This document shows positions 27,956 through 37,690 of a DNA stretch of 64,000 nt, in pieces. The notes beneath the pieces are model-generated. The model saw only the letters and a list, made by a program, of their open reading frames with translations. It ran no database searches and was not told the DNA's origin. The stretch is from Leptospira semungkisensis (lineage in GTDB: Bacteria > Spirochaetota > Leptospiria > Leptospirales > Leptospiraceae): NCBI RefSeq assembly GCF_004770055.1, contig NZ_RQEP01000018.1, positions 372,001 through 436,000 of the forward strand, given 5' to 3'. Every line of letters begins with the position of its first letter. Within the stretch, counting starts at the first letter, position 1. The position numbers and the translations under genes were made by a program.

Positions 27956-28757
27956 TTCTGGTTTCTTCTTCTAAGAATCCTGTTAAAGGGCTGGAGGCAG
28001 ATGCCTTTTTCGAGGGGCGAGCACTTGTGACGCTATGCAAGTAGGAGATCCTACCGGCTTCCGTAGCTAACTTGAATGCGTAAGCGACTTGGGCAGGGTC
28101 CTTAGCGATTGCTATGGCAGTATTTACAAGCACTGCGTCCGCTCCCAATTCCATTGCCTGAGCCGCGTGAGAAGGAAGCCCTAGTCCTGCATCCACCACT
28201 ACGGGAACCTTGGACTGTTCGATGATAATTTCTAGATTCGCAAGAGTTTTGATTCCTTGGTTTGTCCCAATCGGAGAGCCTAAAGGCATAACGGTTGCGC
28301 AACCCGCCTCTTCTAAATGTTTGCATAGGATCGGGTCCGCGTTGATATAAGGAAGCACATGAAATCCTTCCTTTACTAAGATCTCTGCTGCCTTCAATGT
28401 CTCTATCGGATCCGGAAGAAGATACACTGGATCCGGAGTGACTTCTAACTTTACCCAATCCCCGCCTCCCAGTTCTCTGGAAAGTCTTGCGAGGCGAATC
28501 GCTTCTTCTGCGTTTCTGGCCCCACTCGTATTCGGCAAAAGTAATATACTCTTTCTATCGATCTGGGTTAGGATATCATCTTCCTTAGAATCCAGATCCA
28601 CTCTTCTGAGTGCTACAGTCACTACCTCTGTAGAAGAAGTATGAATTGCTTCTTTTAAAGCGGAACCCGAAGAGAATTTTCCTGTCCCGAGGAATAGACG
28701 GGAATGGAATCTCCTTCCCGCGATGATCAAATCGTCCTGCTGTATTTGCGAACTCAT
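27936..28757 (-). CDS. thiG: Thiazole synthase
   Basis: Condenses dehydroglycine, deoxyxylulose phosphate and ThiS-thiocarboxylate into thiazole phosphate. A TIM barrel with [15 protein letters not shown] at the start, VTVALRRVD (the Schiff-base lysine lies later in the VKLEVTPDP segment), [32 protein letters not shown] and [19 protein letters not shown]. It begins six bases after smc on the same strand, so it probably lacks its own promoter. No thiS and no TPP riboswitch are seen nearby. Confidence 0.94.
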   Translation of the reverse strand: MSSQIQQDDLIIAGRRFHSRLFLGTGKFSSGSALKEAIHTSSTEVVTVALRRVDLDSKEDDILTQIDRKSILLLPNTSGARNAEEAIRLARLSRELGGGDWVKLEVTPDPVYLLPDPIETLKAAEILVKEGFHVLPYINADPILCKHLEEAGCATVMPLGSPIGTNQGIKTLANLEIIIEQSKVPVVVDAGLGLPSHAAQAMELGADAVLVNTAIAIAKDPAQVAYAFKLATEAGRISYLHSVTSARPSKKASASSPLTGFLEEETRNVHGAV

Positions 28758-28763
28758 AGAAGC

Positions 28764-31550
28764 TTAAACCGCTTCAACAGCCTTGCCACTTCCCGCAAAT
28801 TCCCGAGCCTCATCTAGCCGCAAGCTGATGATCTTAGAAATCCCAGGTTCCTCATTCGTGACCCCAAAGATAGAGTTGGCTCTATGAATGGTAGACTGAG
28901 CGTGAGTGATCACAACAAACTGGGACTTATCCTTGAACTTATCCAAGATCTGGCAGAATCGAAGTTTATTCGCCTCGTCCAGAGCCGCGTCTATCTCATC
29001 CAAGAAACAGAACGGAGAAGGTTTCACCATATAGATCGCGAATAAAAGTGCGATTGCAGTCAGGGATTTTTCCCCACCGGAAAGAAGTCTTAGGTTCTGC
29101 ACATGTTTTCCAGGAGGCTCTGCCATGATCTCGATTCCTGCGTTCAGGCTGTCTTCTCCATCCACGAGTTCGAGCATTGCCCTTCCGCCATTGAATAAAG
29201 TGGAGAAGGTCTCTTGGAAATTCTCTCTGATCCTTTCGAAAGTTTCTCTAAAGAGTTTTTCGGACTCTTCGTTGATGTTTTTCAAGATCTCTGCGATATC
29301 ATTTTTGGATCTTTCGATATCTTCTTTTTGAGACTTATGATGCTCATAGATCTCTTTTACATTCCTATATTCCTCTATAGAAAGAGGATTGATGGAACCG
29401 AGCATCTGGATATCGGACTTAAGACGCTTGAGCTTGGATTCACTCTCTCCCTTCTCCACTTTCTTGTCCTTGAATTCGTCGGACAATTCCTGTTCTGAGA
29501 TGGAATAATCATTGTACAATTCTTCCGAGAAGGATTCCAATTGGACCTTATAGACCGAAACCGCCTTCTCCTTCTCCGTTAGGATTGGGAAAAGATTTTT
29601 GTAATCCTCTTGGTTCTTTTGGATCTCGTTCTTTAATCCTTGGATCTCTTTTACTATATTTCTAAGAGCTTCTTTCTCCGAATCTAAAGCTCGGCTCATT
29701 TCTAAGAATTCGTTGTATCGATTCTCGATCTGTAGCTCCAGCTCCACTACTTCCTTTTCGAACTCGGTCTTTTTAGTAGCGAGCGTCTTCATGGAATCCT
29801 GAGCAGAAAGAATTCTTTTTTGAGTCTCTTCGATCCTTTCTCCCAGAGATTTAGCGGATTCTAGTTTGGAATTTCTCTCAGAGTTCAATTCCAAGATACG
29901 CTTTTCGAGATATACGATTTTTTCGCGGATATTCTCCGCTTCTTCTCGTAAGGTTTCTATATTAATTCCAGATTCCTTGATCGAACGAGTATGATTTTCG
30001 TTTTCTAAGATCAGGTCTTCGATCTCTTGGTCGAGACCTTCTTTTTGGGAAAGAAATCCATCTCTGTCGAATAGAAGGCTACGAATGCTATCCTCTAAGG
30101 AGAAATACTCTCCCAATTGAGAACGAAATTGCTCGATCCCAAGTTTGCCCACAAGATAAGAGATCTTATCTTTCATTTCTTCCCCAGCAGAAGAAACAGC
30201 AGATTGCATATCTAAACCAAGCGAATAAATACGATCCGCTTCTTGTAAGAGAAGATCCTTCAGACGATTTCTTTCCTCTTCTGTGGCTTGTGCTTCCTTC
30301 TTGCGAGATTCCAACTGAGAGATCAGATCGAAGATGACTTCTTTCAGTTTTTCTCTCAATTCCACATGGCGCTTATCGTTAGATTGGATCCGAGTCTCTT
30401 TCTCTTGGATGGAATTATTTTCGGTTTCGATCTTAGATTCGATCTCGGACTTGTTCCTACGAAGTTCCTCGATTCCGATCTCCAGGCTTTTACTTTCGCC
30501 TTCTAGATCCACAGATTCTTTTTCGAGCTTTTCTTTCTCGATTTGAAGAAGACTCTGAGCCGATTCTTCCTTAGTTAAGGATTCTCTGATATCGGAAATC
30601 CGATCCGCATAATCCTGAATGATTCCTTTATTACTTTCTACCTTATCCTTTTGGATCTGGGTTTGGGTAAGATGATCCAAAAGCTTTTTGTCTATCTCGG
30701 CGACCTTCTTTTCCAGATCGGATTTTTGCTGGTCCAGCTCTTCGATCCTTCCGGTCTCTACAGAAATCCTTTCTAAAAGAACTCGGTTCTTTTCCTTGAT
30801 TTCTCTCAGTTCGGTTTCGGAAGTCTCATGTTTGCGAGTTAAGGTGGAAAATTTGAGATAACGAATGATCTTGTCTGTCTCATCCAGCTCTTGTTTCAGG
30901 CGGAAATATTCCTCTGCCTTCTCCGCTTGCTTCTCCTTGACTTCCATCTCCTTCTTCATGGTGTTCATGATGTCTTGGATGCGAAGAAGGTTCTGATTCG
31001 TATCGGAAAGTTTTTTGAGTGCCTCTTGCCTTTCCATCTTGAAGCGGGAAATACCTGCAGCCTCTTCGAAGATCAGCCTGCGTTCTTCCGGCTTGGAATG
31101 AAGGATTCGATCCACCTTTCCCTGTTCCATGATGGAATAGCTGGATTTTCCGATACCGGTATCCAAAAGGATCTTTTCGATCTCTTTTCTCTGTACTCTA
31201 GAATCGTTAATTAGATATTCATTATTTCCATCCGCATACAATCTGCGGGTCAACTTGATGGTGGGATAATCCATCTTAATGAGTTTGGAAGAATTATCGA
31301 AGACTACGCTTACTTCCGCAAATCCAGCAGGCTTTCTCGCTTCCGAACCGTGAAAGATGACGTCATCCATCTTATCGCCTCGAAGGCCTTTGGCGGATTT
31401 TTCACCGAAGACCCATTTTAAAGCATCGACTATATTCGATTTTCCAGAACCGTTAGGTCCTACAACTGCGGTAAATCCCGGATCGAGAAGAACTTCCGTC
31501 TCGTCCGCAAAGGTCTTGAATCCAACAATATTCAGGCTTTTCAGATACAT
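28764..31550 (-). CDS. smc: Short SMC chromosome-segregation ATPase
   Basis: Chromosome condensation ATPase. The N-terminal head has [20 protein letters not shown] (Walker A) and the C-terminal head has [19 protein letters not shown] (signature) and [16 protein letters not shown] (Walker B). Long coiled coils run over about residues 165-430 and 520-770. At about 928 residues it is shorter than typical SMC (1100-1200), and the middle (about 440-510) lacks the usual Gly-rich hinge. ATG 31550 begins [14 protein letters not shown], the normal SMC start; a longer frame adds 12 residues. ScpA and ScpB are not nearby. The divergent Maf-like gene starts 77 bases away. Confidence 0.93.
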   Translation of the reverse strand: MYLKSLNIVGFKTFADETEVLLDPGFTAVVGPNGSGKSNIVDALKWVFGEKSAKGLRGDKMDDVIFHGSEARKPAGFAEVSVVFDNSSKLIKMDYPTIKLTRRLYADGNNEYLINDSRVQRKEIEKILLDTGIGKSSYSIMEQGKVDRILHSKPEERRLIFEEAAGISRFKMERQEALKKLSDTNQNLLRIQDIMNTMKKEMEVKEKQAEKAEEYFRLKQELDETDKIIRYLKFSTLTRKHETSETELREIKEKNRVLLERISVETGRIEELDQQKSDLEKKVAEIDKKLLDHLTQTQIQKDKVESNKGIIQDYADRISDIRESLTKEESAQSLLQIEKEKLEKESVDLEGESKSLEIGIEELRRNKSEIESKIETENNSIQEKETRIQSNDKRHVELREKLKEVIFDLISQLESRKKEAQATEEERNRLKDLLLQEADRIYSLGLDMQSAVSSAGEEMKDKISYLVGKLGIEQFRSQLGEYFSLEDSIRSLLFDRDGFLSQKEGLDQEIEDLILENENHTRSIKESGINIETLREEAENIREKIVYLEKRILELNSERNSKLESAKSLGERIEETQKRILSAQDSMKTLATKKTEFEKEVVELELQIENRYNEFLEMSRALDSEKEALRNIVKEIQGLKNEIQKNQEDYKNLFPILTEKEKAVSVYKVQLESFSEELYNDYSISEQELSDEFKDKKVEKGESESKLKRLKSDIQMLGSINPLSIEEYRNVKEIYEHHKSQKEDIERSKNDIAEILKNINEESEKLFRETFERIRENFQETFSTLFNGGRAMLELVDGEDSLNAGIEIMAEPPGKHVQNLRLLSGGEKSLTAIALLFAIYMVKPSPFCFLDEIDAALDEANKLRFCQILDKFKDKSQFVVITHAQSTIHRANSIFGVTNEEPGISKIISLRLDEAREFAGSGKAVEAV

Positions 31551-31627
31551 ATGTATTTTTGTGTTTCTTTGGGAAATTGATTGCAAGTGACCAGAATCGG
31601 GCGGACTCTGGAATGCCTAGGAGTATT

Positions 31628-33454
31628 ATGTCTCACGATCTCCCGGAAAAAACAAGAGAAATATTCGGGAAAAAACCCTATCTCAGTCTGTATTTCCAGA
31701 ATGTTCCCACAGAGCCCTTGCAGTTCCGATTGGAAGCCGCAAAGAATCAGAAAGAAGTATTTATCAGCAGGAATGGAAGAGCACTCGCGAGTTCTGTGGC
31801 TCCTCTTACCCAAGCAAAACGCCAAACAGACTCGGTTCAGATCCAATCCACAGACTTAGTCGCAATCTTAGGCCTTGGCAATCCTCATCTGATCAGAGAG
31901 GTAAATGCAAAACTAGAACCGGGACAGATACTGTTACTCATAGATAAAGAAAAAGATCTTATCTTTCCTCTTTGGGAAGAATGGCTCGAACCTGTCATGG
32001 AAATCCCGGGCAGACATTTATTCTTAGGAGAAGGTTCTCTTCCGTTACTTTGGAATTATCTGGAGTCCCTTCCTGTGGAAAGAGTCTCCGGAATTCGAAT
32101 CCTGAGAAATGCAGCAAGCGTCACCTTAGAGGAAGTCTTTTACGCAGAAACGGATATACGACTCCGAAAGATCCTTTCTTCCAAAATGAGCGATCTACTT
32201 ACCAAATTCGAATTCGAAAGAATTTGGGTCCGAAACTCTCTCGTAAACACTGCGAATTTTTTATCTCCTCCGAATCCTAAGACTAGAATAGAATTCTTAA
32301 AGGAAAAGTTTGAAGGAGTTCCTTCTCTTTTAGTATCAGCAGGACCGAACCTAAGAAGGCAATGCGAATGGATACGCTCCATCAGAGATAAGGTTTTTAT
32401 AATGTCTTGTGATACTTCTCTCAAAGTATTGCTCAAACATGGAATCATTCCCGATGGGATCATGACATTGGATGCGCAAACCCATTCCGTATTCCATTTC
32501 TTGGGAGAAGATACATCCAAAATTCCCCTCTTTGCCGACCTTGTCAGCTCTCCTCCTATATTAAGAAATTTGCAATTTAAATCGGTAGTTCATAGCATCA
32601 CTGCAAAGTATTTGGTGGATGCTTCTGGAGAGTTAAAGAGAGAAGCCACTGCAGGAAGTATTAGCGCGGAATCCTTGCTCGGTCCAATCGGAGACGTTCA
32701 GTCCGGAGGAAGCGTGGCTACAACCGCATTCGATCTATTAAGAGGGATCGGTTGCAAACCTTGCTTTCTAGTGGGACAGGACCTTGCCTATTCCGGAAGA
32801 GAAATCCATTCCACAGGAACGCATCACAATGAGAAATGGCTAACTCTTTTGACCAGAAAAATGAGTTTAGAAAAAATCAATGAAGCAGTGGTCCGAAAAA
32901 GAGATACCAGATACGTTCCCTCCGTTACAGGCGGCGAGGTATTGACTGATTACGTTCTCGATTTGTACAGACATTGGTTCGAAGAATCCGCCAAATCCTT
33001 AAATTTCCCTATCTATAATGTAAATACCCAAGGCGCTAAAATAGAGAATGCGCAAAACGTAACTCCGGAAGAGGCAAGCAAGATCTTAGATAGCTTTCCG
33101 AAGCATGGATATTTCTGGCAGGAACTCCCTGCATGGAAGCCGGAGATCATCCAAGAGGATCTTGTAGGATCTCCTACGAACTTTAAAAAGGACCTTTTGG
33201 AGACTATAGACAAGGTAAAGGAGACTTTCTCCGACCCTTCTCGCCAGGAAGAATCTTACGAGACCTTACTTTCTCTATTCCGAGAAAAATTAGGACCCTG
33301 GGAAGATCTAAGATATCTGATCCGAAAAACGGAAGTATATATACTTCGTCACAAAGACAAGTTAGACGAAACCAGAAAGAAGCAACTCTTCATTAGTGCG
33401 ATCTTAAAAGAATTTACCGGTTTAAGAAGAAAATTATTGGCTGGTGAAACTTAA
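31628..33454 (+). CDS. Maf/MptE-like protein (DUF115 family)
   Basis: Related to motility-associated factors, thought to modify flagellins with nonulosonic acids, and to the archaeal pterin kinase MptE. The core shows VPSLLVSAGPNLRRQCEWIR, VFIMSCDTSLKVLLKHGI, PDGIMTLDAQTH, GSVATTAFDLLRGIGCKP and FLVGQDLAYSGREIHSTGTH, the family's Rossmann-like centre. The C-terminal part is helical and charged. AGGAG lies five bases before ATG 31628, which fixes the start. No flagellin or sialic-acid-type genes adjoin it, so its substrate is open. Confidence 0.8.
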   Translation: MSHDLPEKTREIFGKKPYLSLYFQNVPTEPLQFRLEAAKNQKEVFISRNGRALASSVAPLTQAKRQTDSVQIQSTDLVAILGLGNPHLIREVNAKLEPGQILLLIDKEKDLIFPLWEEWLEPVMEIPGRHLFLGEGSLPLLWNYLESLPVERVSGIRILRNAASVTLEEVFYAETDIRLRKILSSKMSDLLTKFEFERIWVRNSLVNTANFLSPPNPKTRIEFLKEKFEGVPSLLVSAGPNLRRQCEWIRSIRDKVFIMSCDTSLKVLLKHGIIPDGIMTLDAQTHSVFHFLGEDTSKIPLFADLVSSPPILRNLQFKSVVHSITAKYLVDASGELKREATAGSISAESLLGPIGDVQSGGSVATTAFDLLRGIGCKPCFLVGQDLAYSGREIHSTGTHHNEKWLTLLTRKMSLEKINEAVVRKRDTRYVPSVTGGEVLTDYVLDLYRHWFEESAKSLNFPIYNVNTQGAKIENAQNVTPEEASKILDSFPKHGYFWQELPAWKPEIIQEDLVGSPTNFKKDLLETIDKVKETFSDPSRQEESYETLLSLFREKLGPWEDLRYLIRKTEVYILRHKDKLDETRKKQLFISAILKEFTGLRRKLLAGET

Positions 33455-33564
33455 GGAAAATCGTTTCCTTCAAAGTTTGTCTATCCAACAAATCGATTCC
33501 TTCCTCTTTTAAATCCGGAATTTCAGACTTTACTTACATTTGCATATACACAGTTTGCATCTAT

Positions 33565-34302
33565 ATGCTCAAGAAATTACTCCAACAGCTTTACGAACTC
33601 ACTTGGAAGACAACAGGAAACACGAACGAATTACTCAATCCGGGATCGCAAACGATTTCTAAAAAATTTCCCTCACAGTTACAAAAACTATATTCCATAG
33701 CAGATGGGCAAAATGAGGAATTTCCGAGTTTATTTTTGTATTACTCCTTCATGCCTTTTGCAGATGCAATCCGAGACAAAGAGATGATGGATGAATTAGC
33801 AATCCAAGAAAAATGGGACGAGATGGCCGAAAAGGAAGGCCTGGAAGATCCTTGGTGGGACAAAGACTGGTATCCCTTCGGTCTCAATAGTGTTGGAGAT
33901 CTCCTAGTTTTAGATAAGAAAACAGGAAAAGTATTAGAATTCATCCACGATTCTCCGGAACGAGAAGAACAAGCTGAATCCTTAGAGACCTATCTCGAGA
34001 ACTTAATCCAAGGCTTAGAATCCGAAGAGTTATATTTCGATCCAGAACTCGGGATCCGCGATCTAAAAGCAGAAGAGCGTACGCAACTTGCAATCGATGC
34101 GTCCATCGAAGCTCGTAGAAAAAATCGCTGGAGAATCGACTGGGCAAATATCAATTGGAAGCAATTCTGGTTTGAAGTACTTACATGGGAAAGGCCTGAA
34201 GGTTTTGGCTTCTACGGGCGAATCATCCAAGCATTTACTTTTGCAGTTGGGGTTGCTCTAATCTTTTTATTCAAATGGCTATATGCTCATTTTAAGGGTT
34301 AA
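33565..34302 (+). CDS. SMI1/KNR4 (SUKH) family protein with C-terminal membrane anchor
   Basis: The N-terminal 160 residues look like a SUKH domain: KKFPSQLQKLYSIADGQN, FLYYSFMPFADAIRD, WYPFGLNSVGDLLVLDKK and VLEFIHDSPEREE. SUKH proteins are often immunity proteins to secreted toxins or protein-interaction modules. Unusually, a Trp/Arg-rich linker and a single transmembrane helix (about residues 224-240) follow, placing the domain on the inner face of the membrane. No toxin gene is adjacent. No Shine-Dalgarno is visible; TTTGCAT is directly repeated at 33539 and 33554 just before ATG. Confidence 0.7.
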   Translation: MLKKLLQQLYELTWKTTGNTNELLNPGSQTISKKFPSQLQKLYSIADGQNEEFPSLFLYYSFMPFADAIRDKEMMDELAIQEKWDEMAEKEGLEDPWWDKDWYPFGLNSVGDLLVLDKKTGKVLEFIHDSPEREEQAESLETYLENLIQGLESEELYFDPELGIRDLKAEERTQLAIDASIEARRKNRWRIDWANINWKQFWFEVLTWERPEGFGFYGRIIQAFTFAVGVALIFLFKWLYAHFKG

Positions 34303-34335
34303 CGAATACAAGGCCGCAAAATAATAAAAAATCCT

Positions 34336-34371
34336 ATGATTGTTATTTTCTATGTAGAAATTAGCAATCAT
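34336..34371. promoter_or_regulatory. Near-perfect 36-base inverted repeat over the srkA start codon
   Basis: ATGATTG (34336-34342) pairs with CAATCAT (34365-34371), and inside it TTTCTA pairs with TAGAAA, with one mismatch and one G-T pair over the whole arm. The 3' arm ends inside the srkA ATG (34370-34372). As RNA it would bury the start codon; as DNA it is an operator-like palindrome. Confidence 0.65.
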
Positions 34372-35413
34372 GGAGATTCCGGGCAAAGAATTCTATAACC
34401 GACTGGACATAGACTCCGTTTTGACAGCTGTAGAAGATGCGGGATTTCCAGTCTCCGGACATTGCCTCGCCTTAAACAGTTTGGAAAACCGTGTCTACGA
34501 TGTAGGCTTGGAAGAAGGCGGAAGACTTGTCGTAAAATTCTATCGCCCTGCTCGCTGGACACTCCATCAAATATTAGAAGAACATTCTTTTCTAAAAGAG
34601 TTAGAAGAAGCTGAGATTCCAGTGATCGCACCACTCCCATTGGAAAATGGCGTCACAGTTAGGGAAACAAAAGGAATTTATTATACACTCTGGCCTCTCC
34701 AAAAAGGAAGATTGGTCGAAGAACTTACCGAAGAAAATCTTCCTATCTTAGGAAGATTGCTCGCAAGAATCCATAATATAGGATCATCTAAACCTTCTCA
34801 ACATAGATTGAATTTGGATCTAAAGAATTTCGGAGAAGAGCCTTTGCGTTTCTTACAAGAGAAGGCGTTCCTACCGAAATTCTTACAGGCTCGTCACGAG
34901 GCTGCTTGCAAACAGATCTTTAACAGATATACCGAAGTTTCCAAATCCATTCCCCTCCATAGAATACACGGAGACTGTCATAAAGGAAATTTGATCCACA
35001 CCAAGGACGGATTTTGCTTCATCGACTTCGACGATTTTGTAACCGGTCCCGCTGTCCAAGACTTCTGGATGCTTCTCCCCTTTGGAGACTCTAGATCCGA
35101 TTATGAAAGAGAATTATTTCTTTCCGGCTATAAAGAATTTCGAGAATTCTCAGATACTTGGTTCGACTTAGTAGAACCGTTACGTGGGTTACGCTATATT
35201 CATTATTCTGCATGGATCGCAAAGCGTTGGGAAGATCCTTCCTTTCCAAATGCTTTTCCTCATTTCGGGACGGACGAATACTGGGAGAAGGAAACGACCG
35301 ATTTAGAAAGACTTGCCTTTCAACTTCCACAATCAACGGAAGAGAGATCCCCAGCTTCGAGATCCGAGGAAAGCGAACTTACCAATAAGGATTTCTTCTG
35401 GGATCTAGAGTAA
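34370..35413 (+). CDS. srkA: Stress-response Ser/Thr protein kinase, YihE/SrkA family
   Basis: An eukaryotic-like kinase of the choline/aminoglycoside-kinase fold that protects against envelope and oxidative stress in other bacteria. The N-lobe has LENRVYDVGLEEG and RLVVKFYRPARWT (ATP-site lysine). The catalytic loop is RIHGDCHKGNLI near residue 205 and the metal motif is CFIDFDDFVTGPAVQDFWML. At 347 residues it is near the family length, with a Ser/Glu-rich tail. No ribosome site is seen, and the start codon lies in a 36-base inverted repeat, so translation or transcription may be controlled there. Confidence 0.9.
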   Translation: MEIPGKEFYNRLDIDSVLTAVEDAGFPVSGHCLALNSLENRVYDVGLEEGGRLVVKFYRPARWTLHQILEEHSFLKELEEAEIPVIAPLPLENGVTVRETKGIYYTLWPLQKGRLVEELTEENLPILGRLLARIHNIGSSKPSQHRLNLDLKNFGEEPLRFLQEKAFLPKFLQARHEAACKQIFNRYTEVSKSIPLHRIHGDCHKGNLIHTKDGFCFIDFDDFVTGPAVQDFWMLLPFGDSRSDYERELFLSGYKEFREFSDTWFDLVEPLRGLRYIHYSAWIAKRWEDPSFPNAFPHFGTDEYWEKETTDLERLAFQLPQSTEERSPASRSEESELTNKDFFWDLE

Positions 35414-35499
35414 GCTGTCTGGTAAGTTAGATTTGTAGAAGAAGGAAGGTTGTTCCTACCGGTAGAGGAAGGAGTTCCCACACGGAAATGCTGTCGAAG

Positions 35500-35526
35500 A
35501 AAATCGCTTGTGAAAAAGGCGATTTT
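35500..35526. terminator. Possible bidirectional terminator downstream of srkA
   Basis: AAAATCGC (35500-35507) and GCGATTTT (35519-35526) form an 8-bp stem around 11 bases. The T run is part of the stem. The rest of the gap 35414-35685 holds GTAGGAACT variants, repeat copy 4 and the hemO leader. Confidence 0.45.
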
Positions 35527-35558
35527 ACGCTAACGGCGAGGTACCACCGCTTCGCTCC

Positions 35559-35584
35559 GGCCCCCACCCAACCAGGGCGGGGCC
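35559..35584 (-). repeat. Core of the two-hairpin repeat, copy 4
   Basis: GGCCCC (35559-35564) pairs with GGGGCC (35579-35584). On the minus strand it contains GGGTGGGGGCC, the 3' end of copies 1 and 2. Only the second hairpin is recognisable. Confidence 0.5.
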
Positions 35585-35655
35585 TATCTCCATCCTTTCG
35601 GAATTCTCCCAAATCTCGCAATATTGAGATTGACTCTCAGAACTAGAATCAAAAC

Positions 35656-35676
35656 ATCTGTCACAGTACTGTCAGG
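35656..35676 (+). promoter_or_regulatory. Palindrome and direct repeat in the hemO leader
   Basis: ACAGTACTGT (35663-35672) is a perfect 10-base palindrome, and CTGTCA occurs twice around it, 11 bases apart, directly before the AGGAG site. It is a candidate operator; an iron or heme regulator is only a guess. Confidence 0.35.
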
Positions 35677-35685
35677 AGAAAACAA

Positions 35686-36366
35686 GTGAGCCTTGCCCAA
35701 TTATTAAGAGAGGGAACTTCAGAATCCCATACAGCCGCTGAGAATTCCGCTTTTACTCGTTGCTTCATAAAAGGGGTTCTAGAGCCTAAAAGCTATTCCA
35801 AACACTTAGAAGCCTTTTATTTCGTTTATTCTACAATGGAAAGCGAACTTGAGAAAAAGAAGGACCATCCAATCTTACGCAGGATCCACTTTCCGGAGCT
35901 ATATAGAAAGAATCAGATCGAAAAAGATTTCACTCACTTTTTTTTACCCGAACATTCACCAAAGCCGAGCCAAGCAACGGAAGCATACGTTAATCATATT
36001 ATAGAAATCGCAAATTCCTCTCCTGAGCTTTTGGTGGCTCACAGTTATGTTCGATATTTAGGGGATCTTTCCGGGGGACAAATCCTAAAAAGGGTCGCAG
36101 CAAAAGCACTTGGCATTGAAGGAACCAATGGACTCGATTTTTATGAATTTCCCGAGATCTCCAGTCCTAAAGACTTCAAGGATAGATACAGAAAGGCGCT
36201 GGATGATCTTCCTCTTTCGGAAGAAGAAAAACAAAACATAGTAAACGAGGCAAATAGAGTCTTTCAACTGAACCAAGCCATATTTGATGAGTTAGAAGAT
36301 ACCCTAATCTCTTCTATTGGTAGAGAAAAATTCGAAGAAGTTTTAGCAAGTCCTGCAAGGCATTGA
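35686..36366 (+). CDS. hemO: Heme oxygenase
   Basis: Opens heme to biliverdin, CO and iron; in Leptospira this supports growth on heme as iron source. The proximal histidine is in GTSESHTAAENS near residue 15, and the distal helix is YLGDLSGGQILKRV near residue 125, both diagnostic. 226 residues match. The start is GTG at 35686, fixed by AGGAGAAAACAA. The MFS gene begins about 55 bases downstream and is probably co-transcribed. The enzyme is complete and soluble. Confidence 0.95.
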   Translation: MSLAQLLREGTSESHTAAENSAFTRCFIKGVLEPKSYSKHLEAFYFVYSTMESELEKKKDHPILRRIHFPELYRKNQIEKDFTHFFLPEHSPKPSQATEAYVNHIIEIANSSPELLVAHSYVRYLGDLSGGQILKRVAAKALGIEGTNGLDFYEFPEISSPKDFKDRYRKALDDLPLSEEEKQNIVNEANRVFQLNQAIFDELEDTLISSIGREKFEEVLASPARH

Positions 36367-36420
36367 CATTTGTCCCTTCGTTTGATAGATATACCCTCTA
36401 AGACGAACCGATCGGAAAGA

Positions 36421-37611
36421 ATGCCCTGGTTTACTTTGGCATTCATTTTCTTTGCGATGCTTCCAGTCACCATCATAGTTCCTGTATATAAAGAAATTAT
36501 AAAAGATAGATTGGGCGGAAACTCCTACGGAGTTGCTTGGTTCCAAAGTGCGGCTATGTTAGGTTCGTTCGTATTTTCCCCTTTTGCGGGGTGGCTCTCG
36601 GATCGTTTAGGAACTCGAAAGATTCTCATCGGGATCTTTTCCCTTTTGGATGCGATTTTTCTGGCACTTCTTCCTTACATGCCTGACCAGGCTTCATTAT
36701 TCACTCTTCGCTTTTTAGAAGGCGGAGCTCACATATTCGTTATCGGCCTTCTCCTAGCGAGCCTTTCAGACAGAGAAAAGGATAAAGAATCAAAATTCTA
36801 TAATAAAGGAATTTTGTTCGGAATCGGAGGAACTCTTCTTACTTTGGGAGGAGGTGTCGGTCAAAGTCTAGGTTTTTTAGGGAATGGAAATCCTACTCTC
36901 CCCTTCTTTGTAGGAGGAGGGATCTTACTTTGCCTAGGAATTCTTAGTTTTAGTGTATTAGAACAAAAGAATATACAGAGATACGAAAAAATCCAATGGA
37001 AGGATGCAAGCTCCGTCTTAAGTCTTTCCCCTCTTCTTCTCATTCCTTTTCTATTCCATTTTACGGATCGATTTACGGTCGGATACTTCCTTAGTTCAAT
37101 GAATATGCATCTCAGAGAGGACCTTGGATTTAATCCCGGTCAAGTAGGAAGTCTCTTCGGAACAATGTTCCTTCTCATGAGCCTTCTTTCTATCCCTTCG
37201 GCTCTTCTCTCCCGAACTTGGAACTCTATCTCTCTCGTCTGGGTCGGCTCGACGATCTATGGGTTTGCGCAAGCCGCAACAGGATTTTTGGATTCTTATC
37301 TAAGTCTTTCTATTTGCATGATTGCCTGTGGGATCGGCGCAGGAATCATGTATGTTCCCACAATGAGACTTGCTTCTTCATTCTCACCGGCAAGTCTGAA
37401 TGCAAGCGTTATGACTCTCTTTACAGGCATGGGTTCTCTTGGCTTTTTGCTCGGTCCGATTCTTTCCGTTCGAATCCAGGAAGAATTTCTACAAGCCGGA
37501 TGGAAGAAGGAAAGTCTTGCTTATACAGGAATCCTTTTTGGAAGTCTTGAAATTTTATTAGTAATCTGCACCTTACCCTTCTTCTCTCGCATCCTTAAGA
37601 GAGAAGTTTGA
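36421..37611 (+). CDS. Major facilitator superfamily transporter
   Basis: Twelve hydrophobic helices with the MFS loop 2-3 motif GWLSDRLGTRKILIG. A central basic loop separates the two halves near residue 200. ATG 36421 follows GGAAAG; a TTG at 36370 would add a 17-residue hydrophilic lead and is less likely. Placement right after hemO suggests a role with heme, biliverdin or iron-related small molecules, but the substrate cannot be read from sequence. Confidence 0.85.
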   Translation: MPWFTLAFIFFAMLPVTIIVPVYKEIIKDRLGGNSYGVAWFQSAAMLGSFVFSPFAGWLSDRLGTRKILIGIFSLLDAIFLALLPYMPDQASLFTLRFLEGGAHIFVIGLLLASLSDREKDKESKFYNKGILFGIGGTLLTLGGGVGQSLGFLGNGNPTLPFFVGGGILLCLGILSFSVLEQKNIQRYEKIQWKDASSVLSLSPLLLIPFLFHFTDRFTVGYFLSSMNMHLREDLGFNPGQVGSLFGTMFLLMSLLSIPSALLSRTWNSISLVWVGSTIYGFAQAATGFLDSYLSLSICMIACGIGAGIMYVPTMRLASSFSPASLNASVMTLFTGMGSLGFLLGPILSVRIQEEFLQAGWKKESLAYTGILFGSLEILLVICTLPFFSRILKREV

Positions 37612-37635
37612 TTATGTACAATTAATTGATCATAA
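37612..37635. promoter_or_regulatory. 24-base imperfect palindrome
   Basis: TTATGTACAATTAATTGATCATAA matches its complement at 10 of 12 positions per arm. It begins directly after the MFS stop codon and lies about 90 bases before the EAL gene. Operator-like, but A/T-rich. Confidence 0.4.
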
Positions 37636-37690
37636 GAATAATATATTCATCTAAAATCCTGAGATTGCTGGAGTTCCTACCAGGTTACAT

